Assembly (NCBI GenBank): GCA_004195335.1
Contig: SDWK01000688.1
Coordinates: forward strand, 1-13,894
Direction: 5' to 3'
From: Shewanella sp.
Lineage (GTDB): Bacteria; Pseudomonadota; Gammaproteobacteria; Enterobacterales; Shewanellaceae
Length of the DNA stretch: 13,894 bases
Both the position numbers and the translations under genes were made by a program. Below the pieces are notes generated by a model. The model was given only the letters and a program-made list of their open reading frames with translations, did not search any database and was not told the DNA's origin. Positions 1 through 6,133 of the stretch are shown here, piece by piece (position 1 is the first letter of the stretch; each line of letters begins with the position of its first letter).

Positions 1-1
1 T

Positions 2-32
2 TTTCAGGTTTCACAGTTTCACAGTTTCAAGG
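2..32. repeat. 8-base tandem repeat, about four units
   Basis: Four consecutive units of the type TTTCACAG are visible: a shortened first unit (2-8), two perfect units (9-16 and 17-24) and a diverged fourth (25-32). They lie at the window edge, upstream of the first gene, with no reading frame over them. A local slippage repeat is the simplest reading. Confidence 0.5.
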
Positions 33-105
33 TCAACAAGGTAGCAAACTTTTCTTAAAGCAACAGTAAAATATTGCACAATAATTATTAGCAAATGTGT
101 ACAAG

Positions 106-136
106 TTGTCTTTGTCGTTTACCTGCTAGCTATACT
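106..136 (+). promoter_or_regulatory. possible promoter for the membrane protein-alkD pair
   Basis: A TATACT hexamer (131-136) lies about 35 bases before the first start codon. A TTGTCT hexamer (106-111) could serve as -35, but the 19-base spacer is longer than usual. This is the best match to a sigma-70 promoter before the gene at 170. It is inferred from hexamers only. Confidence 0.25.
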
Positions 137-169
137 CAATAGACAGTTGACCCAAAAGCGGACTCATAG

Positions 170-646
170 ATGGAATATAGTGAGGAGAAAATAGGTAAAC
201 CCAGTTCAATATCTGCAGATATTAAGCGCTTCAGCGATGAACTACCGACTTCGGTCAGGCAAGATCCGGTCATTAAAAGATTACTCGGTAAACTACCCGA
301 TGACATTGCAGACAGCTACTCTGAACAACAACTTCAAGGGCTGAGGGTTGCCTTAGGCGATCGAACCTGGGGAAAACATTTCATCGATAAAAGAGGTACA
401 TTCGCCATCACCTTCGTACGTTGGCGATTTTATTATGTATTTCTATTGGGAAAGAATCGAAGAGCCTATACTCGTCGGGAGAAACACGCCTCATTACTGA
501 TGTTTATGGGGTTAATCTTGCTGTTTTTATGCATCAGTGTACTGCTTGGTTTATTGGCTCTATACCTTCTCAAATCGGCTTTAGGCATAGATCTACTCGA
601 GGGGACCTCGCTTGGAGTTTGGGATTGGTTTAAGGGGCTCGGATAA
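170..646 (+). CDS. single-span membrane protein of unknown function
   Basis: I do not recognise a named family with a known role. The 158-residue protein has a polar N-terminal part (1-105) and one long hydrophobic segment (about 107-134), followed by a short tail with two tryptophans. The stretch before the membrane is rich in aromatic and basic residues (RGTF at 75-78, RWRFYY at 84-89, NRR at 96-98, RREK at 102-105). By the positive-inside rule the N-terminal part should be cytoplasmic. I have an impression that similar proteins occur in other marine gammaproteobacteria, sometimes misnamed as an aromatic-pathway enzyme; nothing here supports an enzymatic role. The ATG at 170 has no strong ribosome binding site. 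The next gene begins about 50 bases downstream on the same strand, so the two are probably cotranscribed. Confidence 0.8.
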   Translation: MEYSEEKIGKPSSISADIKRFSDELPTSVRQDPVIKRLLGKLPDDIADSYSEQQLQGLRVALGDRTWGKHFIDKRGTFAITFVRWRFYYVFLLGKNRRAYTRREKHASLLMFMGLILLFLCISVLLGLLALYLLKSALGIDLLEGTSLGVWDWFKGLG

Positions 647-698
647 AATAGGCTTAAGAGGCTCGAGCAAATAGGTTTAAGGGACTGTGATAAAAATG
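628..698 (+). repeat. three degenerate 23-24-base tandem units between two genes
   Basis: Units at 628-651, 652-674 and 675-698 align along their length with the shared pattern G(T/C)TTAAGGGGCTCGGATAAAA, then ATAG or AATG. The first unit contains the stop codon of the upstream gene (644-646). The third supplies the AAGGGA ribosome binding site and the ATG of the alkD-like gene (696-698). The middle unit has no coding role. It looks like an old local triplication that has since diverged. Confidence 0.55.
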
Positions 699-1394
699 AA
701 TGCCGCTGAAATAACCGCTCACTTTTTGGAATCGGGTGATATCCATATTGCCCGACACGCTCAGGGATTCTTCAAAACCGGCATAGGGGAATATGGCGCC
801 GGAGATAAATTTATCGGCATTAGGGTGCCCGTCATCCGTGCCAGAGTAAAAGCCCTATCACCTCTCCCCCTCGACACTATAACTCAACTTATTCGTAGTG
901 AGTTTCATGAGATCCGTCTATTCGCCACATTGGCCTTAGTAGAAAATTTTAATAGGGCCGATGAAGCAGGCAGAGAGGAGATATGCCATCTCTATCTTGC
1001 GAACCATGCATTTATCAATAATTGGGATATCGTAGACTGCTCGGCCCATAAAATTGTTGGCCCCTATCTGCTCAATCGCTCGAGAGATACGCTACATCAA
1101 CTCGCTGAAAATGGCACACTCTGGCAACGCCGCGTAGCGATTATCAGCTGCTTCACCTTTATCAGAAATAATGACTTTGATGACATCATCAGGCTCAGTG
1201 AAAAACTGCTCACCGATCCTGACGATCTTATACATAAAGCAGTGGGTTGGATGCTTAGAGAGGTAGGAAAACGAGACCGAACAAGGTTGGAGGCATTTTT
1301 AAATCAACATAATAAGCAGATGCCGAGAGTCATGCTCAGATACGCGATAGAGAAGTTTCCGACTGAGCTTCGTCACCACTACATGAAAAAGTAA
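696..1394 (+). CDS. AlkD-type DNA alkylation repair protein
   Basis: AlkD proteins are HEAT-like-repeat DNA glycosylases that remove bulky or positively charged alkylated bases such as N3- and N7-alkylpurines. From the ATG at 696 the product has 232 residues, close to the family length. Family stretches are present: FFKTGIGEYGAGDKF near 25-39, NNWDIVD near 108-114, LWQRRVAI near 142-149, and HKAVGWMLREVGKRD near 180-194. W110, D114, R145 or R146, and W185 correspond in order and spacing to Trp109, Asp113, Arg148 and Trp187 of Bacillus cereus AlkD, so the active site looks intact. An in-frame GTG at 687 would add three residues, but AAGGGA (679-684) would then sit only two bases from the start. 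Before the ATG it sits at a workable distance. No LexA or Ada-like operator was recognised. Family confidence is high; substrate range is inferred. Confidence 0.92.
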   Translation: MNAAEITAHFLESGDIHIARHAQGFFKTGIGEYGAGDKFIGIRVPVIRARVKALSPLPLDTITQLIRSEFHEIRLFATLALVENFNRADEAGREEICHLYLANHAFINNWDIVDCSAHKIVGPYLLNRSRDTLHQLAENGTLWQRRVAIISCFTFIRNNDFDDIIRLSEKLLTDPDDLIHKAVGWMLREVGKRDRTRLEAFLNQHNKQMPRVMLRYAIEKFPTELRHHYMKK

Positions 1395-1395
1395 A

Positions 1396-1424
1396 ACGGC
1401 AGCTATCGAGCCGATAACCGCCGT
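1396..1424 (-). terminator. hairpin terminator of the sigma operon
   Basis: A 13-position stem (1396-1408 with 1412-1424, 11 paired, two mismatches, loop AGC) lies just past the alkD-like stop codon. Read on the minus strand it is followed by the T-rich stretch TTTTACTTTTTC, so it fits a rho-independent terminator for the convergent anti-sigma gene. On the plus strand no T-run follows, so it would serve alkD poorly. Confidence 0.55.
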
Positions 1425-1438
1425 CTCAGAGAAATGAA

Positions 1439-2161
1439 CTAGTGTTGCTTAAGTAATGCCTGCAGCTCATTCCAGCTTTGATGCTGGGGATGACTTGGGT
1501 CCCTAAGCTGTGGATACTGTTTATCTATCTTCAGAGCCAGCTTTTTCGCCTCGATCCACTGTTTACTCTCCACCAGCTGAGCTAAATGATTCAATGCTTG
1601 CTTGGCACTAATCATGGCTTCACGTTGTGTCGAACTCTTAATTAAAGTTGGCTGTTTCTCAACGGTATCACTAAGTCGGTAAGAGGATCCCTTCTGATTA
1701 AGTGGTTCAGAAGCTTGCGAAGTGGCTTGCTCGGTCGCGGAGCCCTTAACATCCGAACTTCCCCCATCAGGTTTCACTGACATACTTCTTGGTGCTACGG
1801 CCTTTAGAGTCTGCTCCTCACTGTCCTGTCCGCCCTGAACATCCACAGGCTCACTCATCTGCATCATCATAGGCATGGCATCATCACGCAGTATCTCTTG
1901 AGGCGCATCTGGGTTGATGAGCAATACAGTAACAACTAGCATTACCGAGGCTGCAGAAGATAAGGGCCAGCGATACTGACGCCAAAAACTATGTTCCACT
2001 CGCACCACATTATCTTTCGATGCGCCATCTGTCGCTCGATTCGCCATCGCGATGATTTTATCATCGAGCTCCTGGTCTGGTTGTTCCTGCTTTATCTTGC
2101 AATACCAACGCTGAAGTTCTGTGTCGAATTGAGCAGGTTTATCAGTGTGTTCATCTTTCAT
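1439..2161 (-). CDS. probable membrane-anchored anti-sigma factor
   Basis: The call rests mainly on position: the gene overlaps the end of an ECF sigma gene by 11 bases, the usual arrangement for a sigma/anti-sigma pair. The 240-residue protein has an N-terminal, probably cytoplasmic part (1-64), one membrane segment (about 65-83), and an exported part of about 155 residues. The N-terminal part lacks the HxxxCxxC zinc motif of the common ZAS class; its only cysteine is C21. Just outside the membrane is a methionine cluster (M96, M98, M99, M100, M102). A low-complexity Ser/Gln/Glu linker follows (about 108-165). Residues 183-238 look like a helical hairpin, possibly TPR-like. The ATG is preceded by a strong AGGAGGT ribosome binding site, which also supports tight coupling to the sigma gene. 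The stimulus is unknown, and the anti-sigma role is inferred. Confidence 0.7.
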   Translation of the reverse strand: MKDEHTDKPAQFDTELQRWYCKIKQEQPDQELDDKIIAMANRATDGASKDNVVRVEHSFWRQYRWPLSSAASVMLVVTVLLINPDAPQEILRDDAMPMMMQMSEPVDVQGGQDSEEQTLKAVAPRSMSVKPDGGSSDVKGSATEQATSQASEPLNQKGSSYRLSDTVEKQPTLIKSSTQREAMISAKQALNHLAQLVESKQWIEAKKLALKIDKQYPQLRDPSHPQHQSWNELQALLKQH

Positions 2162-2765
2162 TGTCGACCTCCTGCCATTTATTCATAACACACTCTTTCA
2201 ATGCCTTATTGGCGTATCGAATCCGGCTTTTCGTCGCCTCAAGTGTAACGTCTACGATCTCTGCAATGGCCACTGCGGTAAACCCCGCCTCCATGCTGAG
2301 TAAAAATGTCTCTTTTTGCACTGTGGGCAACAAGTCTATACACCGTCTTAGCAGATTAGCTTTAATATTCTCCTCCAATGCGCTATCGGGAGAGAATTGA
2401 TCCGATGGCATCAGGTTGTCGCACTCCTGCTCTTCACTAAATGCGTCACTGAACAGATCGACCGGCTTCACCGCCCGAACATGATCAATCAGCAAATTAT
2501 GTGCGATACGATATAACCAGGTCGTAAATTTAGCGCTGGTTTCATAACTCGAAGCGGCCTTTATTACGCGGCCCCAGGTTTCTTGATACAGGTCTTCGGC
2601 AAGTTGCTGATCGCCTGTTTGGCGGACGAAATATCGATATAAGCCGCCCTTATGCTTTTGATACAAAGACTCAAAAGCCGATGAATCACCTGCGGCATAT
2701 TGCAACATTAAACGTTGATCAGCCTCCGTTTCTGTCGACTTATCCTGCTCTAACGCTTCAGCCAC
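2151..2765 (-). CDS. RNA polymerase sigma factor, ECF subfamily
   Basis: This is a two-domain ECF sigma factor that would direct RNA polymerase to a small regulon under control of its partner. Counting from the GTG start (204 residues), sigma region 2 spans about 20-97, with AEDLYQETW at 56-64 and the -10-recognising stretch FTTWLYRIAHNLLIDHVR near 80-97. An acidic linker (about 105-137) leads to sigma region 4 (about 140-192), whose helix-turn-helix includes IAEIVDVTLEATKSRIR. The longest frame opens with TTG at 2777. I prefer GTG at 2765 because GGAG (2772-2775) sits six bases before it. The gene overlaps the downstream membrane protein by 11 bases. The regulon cannot be told from the sequence; autoregulation is common in this family. 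Confidence 0.92.
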   Translation of the reverse strand: MAEALEQDKSTETEADQRLMLQYAAGDSSAFESLYQKHKGGLYRYFVRQTGDQQLAEDLYQETWGRVIKAASSYETSAKFTTWLYRIAHNLLIDHVRAVKPVDLFSDAFSEEQECDNLMPSDQFSPDSALEENIKANLLRRCIDLLPTVQKETFLLSMEAGFTAVAIAEIVDVTLEATKSRIRYANKALKECVMNKWQEVDNER

Positions 2766-2821
2766 ACATTTCTCCAAGCTATCTTCAATTCAACTCGTCT
2801 GTCCATCCCGCAACATAGGAA

Positions 2822-2847
2822 GACGAACATAGATTCATTCCTGTTGG
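2822..2847 (-). promoter_or_regulatory. candidate ECF-type promoter for the sigma operon
   Basis: Read on the minus strand, CCAAC (2843-2847) is followed after 17 bases by CGTC (2822-2825), about 57 bases before the chosen sigma start. An AAC-type -35 and a CGTC-type -10 are typical of promoters read by ECF sigmas, so autoregulation is possible. The motifs are short and the match may be chance. Confidence 0.2.
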
Positions 2848-3024
2848 AAAGTTTGCCTTCCCGGTACAAGTTTGTCTAATAGTATAAGTTCAATAGAAGT
2901 TTCCAGCTTGGTTTCGCCGAATTTTATGGCCAAGATTTTAATACCGTTATAGCTATAAACGGCAGAACATAAGGAAAGGGTTAAACGCAGTTCAAAATTT
3001 TTTAACGGCGCGTTCAAACTTCAC
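2835..3024 (-). pseudogene. remnant of a small ORF, frameshifted in an A-run
   Basis: An open frame of about 60 codons on the minus strand ends at 2835 and would have to start with TTG at 3017 without a convincing ribosome binding site. A second frame starts with GTG at 3024 and reads VKFERAVKKF before a stop. Removing one base from the run of six A (T at 2998-3003 on the plus strand) joins the frames into one uninterrupted peptide of about 62 residues ending in VPGRQTFQQE. This suggests a decayed small gene or part of a dispersed repeat. I cannot assign a function, and it may never have been translated. Confidence 0.3.
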
Positions 3025-3105
3025 ATTAATGGACAGGCCTTGGCATAGCCATTGATAACTGATAGCAGTTTCAAATCTCCAAATTGATCACACTATAAAT
3101 ATGCA

Positions 3106-3121
3106 AGTGGTATGCATCACA
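3106..3121 (+). promoter_or_regulatory. CRP-like palindrome upstream of dauA
   Basis: AGTGG-TATGCA-TCACA keeps the GTG-N8-CAC core of the CRP consensus (TGTGA-N6-TCACA), with a perfect right half and three of five bases in the left. It lies about 210 bases before the dauA start. Carbon-source control would be sensible for a dicarboxylate carrier, but the distance is large and the left half is weak. Confidence 0.25.
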
Positions 3122-3330
3122 TTTTAAAATCACATTTTGTGCTACTTTTGCCTAATAGCAACAAGTTTAATTTTTCACAATACTTGCCAACATGATTTAC
3201 CAACAATACTCACCAAAGAATATGATTATTACCTGCATCACAAAAATCAGTTTCACAGGGCACCTGCCATAGCAATAGGCGTTTAACGTATTACCAACCC
3301 ATTCTCTAATCTCACTCAAGGCGATTTAAC

Positions 3331-5055
3331 GTGCCACATAGAGCCCATCTTTTCTCATTAACGCTTGGCCATGCGATATATCATTCTTGTATTAAGAATG
3401 GCTACAGCTTAAAAAATCTTCAACAAGATATTCTTGCTGGTATTTCGGTCGGGATCATTGCTATACCATTAGCGATGGCACTCGCCATCGCAAGTGGAGT
3501 GCCTCCTCAATACGGCCTTTATACTGCCATTGTTGCCGGTTTCATCATCGCCCTAACTGGCGGCTCCCGATATAGTATTTCCGGACCGACAGCCGCATTT
3601 GTTGTCCTTCTTTACCCCATAGCACAAGAGTTCGGTTTAGCTGGCCTGCTTATGGCTACTGTCATGTCAGGGGTAATCTTAGTGCTCATGTCACTATTAA
3701 AGCTAGGTCGTCTCATTCAGTATATCCCAGAGCCTGTCACACTCGGCTTTACCGGCGGGATTGGGGTGGTTATCGCCGTTTTGCAACTGAAAGATTTTTT
3801 TGGTCTTTCGGTTACGAGCCTACCTGAGCACTTTGTCGGTAAGATACATACCCTGATATTGGCCATGCCTTCGGCCGATGGCGCCAGTACTGTCGTTGCA
3901 ATCGTCACCTTCTTGGTCATGTTGATATGGCCAAAGTTTAAGACTCAGATCCCGTCACACCTCCCCGCAATCATAGTCGGTAGCTTACTGGCCTTATTGT
4001 TAAACAGTCATGGCGCAGAGATTGACACCATAGGGACACGTTTTCATTACTCATTAGCAGATGGTGGGATCGGTATGGGGATCCCTCCCTTTCTGCCTAC
4101 CTTCGAACTCCCGTGGTTGCAAAATGGTGCAGATGGTTCACCGCTGGGACTCAGCTGGGGTATGGTTCAGGCACTGCTTCCCAGCGCCTTCGCCATTGCC
4201 ATGCTAGGGGCTATTGAATCACTTTTGTGTGCTGTGGTGTTAGATGGCATGACGGGTAAACGCCATAGCGCAAACAGCGAGCTTTTGGGCCAGGGCATCG
4301 GCAATATCATCGCCCCCTTCTTTGGCGGGATCCCCGCGACGGCCGCAATAGCCAGGAGTGCAGCCAACGTAAAAGCGGGAGCCTATAGCCCGATATCGGG
4401 TATCATCCATTCTCTGGTACTCTTGATTGGATTAATCTCACTCGCTAACATTCTGGCTTATTTACCCATGCCGGCGATGGCTTCGCTACTCTTAGTGGTC
4501 GCCTGGAACATGAGCGAAGCTCCCAAAGCCCTTCATCTTCTTAAGTCGGCACCTCGCAGTGACATCATTGTCTTTCTCACTTGCTTCTCTCTGACGGTGA
4601 TTTTTGACATGGTCATCGCCATCACAGTCGGAATAGTGCTGGCAGCACTGCTCTTTATGAAGGAGATAGCCGAGATGACCAGGCTTTACGATATCAGCCA
4701 AAATAGACGATATATCGACAAACCCATTGCGGATAATTGGTTGGTATTAAAAATTAACGGACCACTATTTTTTGCCGCAGCCGACGCGATCTTTTCAGAA
4801 ATAACGCTGCTGTCCAAGCATCGACAGACCGTCGTCCTTTATATGGATGGCGTATCGATTCTCGATGCTGGTGGATTAGCGGCATTAAATAAACTGATAG
4901 AAAATTTAAGACTGACAAATACTCATCTAGTTATTGCCGATCTACAATTTCAACCAATCAGAACACTGGCAAGAGCGAAGGTGCAACCTATCGACGGCTT
5001 ATTGTATTTCTATCCGACCTTAAGAGAAGCCTTAGGTCGGCATACCAATAATTAA
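3331..5055 (+). CDS. dauA: SulP-family transporter with STAS domain, DauA type
   Basis: SulP/SLC26 proteins are inner-membrane anion carriers. This one resembles E. coli DauA (YchM), known as a C4-dicarboxylate (succinate, aspartate, fumarate) transporter at acidic pH, far more than the sulfate permeases. I recall near-identical stretches such as IPLAMALAI, YGLYTA, ALTGGSR and SGPTAAFVV (residues about 44-92), AMLGAIESLLCAVVLDGMTG (290-309), NIIAPFFGG (325-333) and ATAAIARSAANV (336-347). The membrane domain occupies about 35-443. The cytoplasmic STAS domain runs from about 468 to 570, with GPLFFAAADAIF (477-488) and LDAGGL (511-516). The usual STAS serine position is alanine, as I recall it in E. 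coli DauA. Length is 574 against about 550-560. The start is GTG, with AAGG nine bases upstream; the N-terminus lines up with the E. coli protein. It ends at a bidirectional terminator facing purE. Substrate is inferred by similarity. Confidence 0.93.
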   Translation: MPHRAHLFSLTLGHAIYHSCIKNGYSLKNLQQDILAGISVGIIAIPLAMALAIASGVPPQYGLYTAIVAGFIIALTGGSRYSISGPTAAFVVLLYPIAQEFGLAGLLMATVMSGVILVLMSLLKLGRLIQYIPEPVTLGFTGGIGVVIAVLQLKDFFGLSVTSLPEHFVGKIHTLILAMPSADGASTVVAIVTFLVMLIWPKFKTQIPSHLPAIIVGSLLALLLNSHGAEIDTIGTRFHYSLADGGIGMGIPPFLPTFELPWLQNGADGSPLGLSWGMVQALLPSAFAIAMLGAIESLLCAVVLDGMTGKRHSANSELLGQGIGNIIAPFFGGIPATAAIARSAANVKAGAYSPISGIIHSLVLLIGLISLANILAYLPMPAMASLLLVVAWNMSEAPKALHLLKSAPRSDIIVFLTCFSLTVIFDMVIAITVGIVLAALLFMKEIAEMTRLYDISQNRRYIDKPIADNWLVLKINGPLFFAAADAIFSEITLLSKHRQTVVLYMDGVSILDAGGLAALNKLIENLRLTNTHLVIADLQFQPIRTLARAKVQPIDGLLYFYPTLREALGRHTNN

Positions 5056-5066
5056 TAAGCGGCAAT

Positions 5067-5106
5067 AAAAAACGCCATCGAGTCTAAGACTCAATGGCGT
5101 TTTTTT
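5067..5106. terminator. bidirectional rho-independent terminator between dauA and purE
   Basis: The stem ACGCCAT-C-GAGTC (5072-5084) pairs with GACTC-A-ATGGCGT (5088-5100) around a TAA loop, with one mismatch. Six A precede it and six or more T follow, so it can end transcription from either side. It sits 12 bases past dauA and about 17 bases past the purE stop codon. Confidence 0.9.
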
Positions 5107-5122
5107 AATGGTTTCAATCAGT

Positions 5123-5632
5123 TCAAGCGTTAGCCAGTTTTTCTTGAAGCTTGGCATCTTTAGCCTGAACAGCCTCGGCCGATATTGCACGCTCCTCTTT
5201 AACCTTAAGCGCTAATACATCATCAGCAACGGCAAGCATCTGTGCGGCTAAATAACCCGCGTTTTTAGCACCAGCACTACCGATAGCCACGGTAGCAACA
5301 GGAACACCGCCAGGCATCATCACTGTTGATAACAGTGCATCATGGCCCTGCAATGGACCACAATCGATTGGTACGCCGATAACTGGACGAGTCGTGATAC
5401 CGGCAACGGCACCCGCTAAATGAGCCGCGAGGCCAGCAGCACAGATGAACACTTTACAGCCACGTGCTTCAGCATCTGTCACGTATGCATGAGTCGCCGC
5501 AGGCGTACGATGAGCAGAGGTGACCTTAGCTTCAAATTGAATATTGAATGTTTTTAGCACATCTAGGGTAGCTTGCATGGTGGGTAGATCAGAATCAGAT
5601 CCCATTAACACTGCAACAAATGGTTTGCTCAT
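5123..5632 (-). CDS. purE: N5-carboxyaminoimidazole ribonucleotide mutase, PurE class I
   Basis: PurE converts N5-CAIR to CAIR in de novo purine synthesis, working after the ATP-dependent carboxylase PurK. The 169-residue protein has the class I nucleotide-binding start GSDSD (11-15) and the catalytic SAHRTP (39-44). S12, D15, H41 and R42 match Ser16, Asp19, His45 and Arg46 of the E. coli enzyme. Other conserved stretches are [14 protein letters not shown] (65-78), [17 protein letters not shown] (86-102) and [13 protein letters not shown] (106-118). The last 25 residues form a charged helical tail. A good AAGGA ribosome binding site precedes the ATG. purK is not adjacent, unlike the E. coli purEK operon, so it must lie elsewhere or be absent. 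The gene appears to be transcribed alone. Confidence 0.97.
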   Translation of the reverse strand: MSKPFVAVLMGSDSDLPTMQATLDVLKTFNIQFEAKVTSAHRTPAATHAYVTDAEARGCKVFICAAGLAAHLAGAVAGITTRPVIGVPIDCGPLQGHDALLSTVMMPGGVPVATVAIGSAGAKNAGYLAAQMLAVADDVLALKVKEERAISAEAVQAKDAKLQEKLANA

Positions 5633-5673
5633 TTTTATTCCTTATGTAGGGTATTACTTTTATTTTTGGGCGT

Positions 5674-5679
5674 ATTATA
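5674..5679 (-). promoter_or_regulatory. purE: -10 element of the likely purE promoter
   Basis: A perfect TATAAT read on the minus strand lies about 42 bases before the purE start. No good -35 is seen 16-18 bases upstream. The bases just after it are ACGCCC, a GC-rich discriminator of the kind found at promoters repressed in the stringent response. No PurR palindrome was recognised. Confidence 0.45.
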
Positions 5680-5966
5680 TAGGTAAGCCACCTTCTAATG
5701 CGAGTTACAAAAGAGCGACTTCCAAGTATTCAAACTTGAAACAGTTCAATATTCAGCCGTGAATTTGAGTGTTTATCCCGGTAAAAAGCCAGAAATACTC
5801 CCTATTTATTCACAAGTTTGAAACTGCATATCAGGATGACTTAACAATAAAATTTACGCCTAGAGTCAACGGCTCCCCCAAGCCAGGTCGTGATTATCGC
5901 CTAGCGCTTATTACACTGCAAATAACTTATTGATACAGATTTATAACCATTTAAATCAATAGTATT

Positions 5967-5972
5967 TATAAT
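5967..5972 (+). promoter_or_regulatory. possible -10 element before the diguanylate cyclase gene
   Basis: A TATAAT lies 162 bases before the cyclase start in an AT-rich stretch. No convincing -35 stands 16-18 bases upstream. It would give a long leader of about 155 bases that includes the short ORF at 6049. Confidence 0.3.
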
Positions 5973-6048
5973 CTGGCATTATCAATGAGACATAACACTC
6001 TTTTAAAACCCGCTTATTGATTTATTATCACCATAAGAGGTAAAAAAA

Positions 6049-6099
6049 ATGCTGATTTTCATTTACAATCAGGTAATAAATTTTCCGAAATGCCGGTGA
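6049..6099 (+). CDS. possible 16-codon leader peptide upstream of the cyclase gene
   Basis: ATG at 6049 follows AAGAGGT (6035-6041) at a good distance and opens a 16-codon frame (MLIFIYNQVINFPKCR) ending at TGA 6097-6099, 34 bases before the cyclase ATG. Its ribosome binding site is better than that of the cyclase itself. It could be a leader ORF affecting translation or mRNA stability, a small hydrophobic peptide, or chance. No attenuator hairpin follows. Confidence 0.3.
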   Translation: MLIFIYNQVINFPKCR

Positions 6100-6133
6100 A
6101 AAAGGCAATTTAAACAAAGTAAACAGGTTTACG

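Larger units (their letters stand above)
2799..3036. repeat. possible small element bounded by 8-base inverted repeats
   Basis: CTGTCCAT (2799-2806) and ATGGACAG (3029-3036) are exact reverse complements, and they bracket a broken small reading frame in the gap between the sigma gene and dauA. This could be a degraded MITE-like or other repeated segment. An 8-base inverted match within several hundred bases is expected by chance, so the arms alone prove little. I saw no target-site duplication. Confidence 0.2.
2766..3330. other. 565-base intergenic region between the sigma operon and dauA
   Basis: This gap separates divergent genes and must contain both control regions. It holds the candidate ECF promoter, the broken small ORF with flanking inverted repeats, and a CRP-like palindrome. 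Nearer dauA there is a 12-13-base direct repeat of the form GGCG(A)TTTAACGT (3278-3289 and 3320-3332); the second copy runs into the dauA start codon. The part from about 3040 to 3280 is AT-rich, with no convincing reading frame and no clear sigma-70 promoter. Confidence 0.5.
5633..6133. other. 501-base intergenic region between purE and the cyclase gene
   Basis: The gap separates divergent purE and the GAF-GGDEF gene. It holds the purE -10 region on the left and, from about 5920, an AT-rich control region and leader for the cyclase gene, including a short translatable ORF. From about 5760 to 5920 I see no gene, terminator or recognisable operator. Confidence 0.5.

Noticed and set aside
1991..2400. 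two plus-strand frames over the sigma/anti-sigma junction
   Set aside because: Both are shadows of the well-supported minus-strand genes.
5680..5762. search for a PurR operator before purE
   Set aside because: No palindrome near the AcGCAAACGTTTGCgT pattern was found on either strand.
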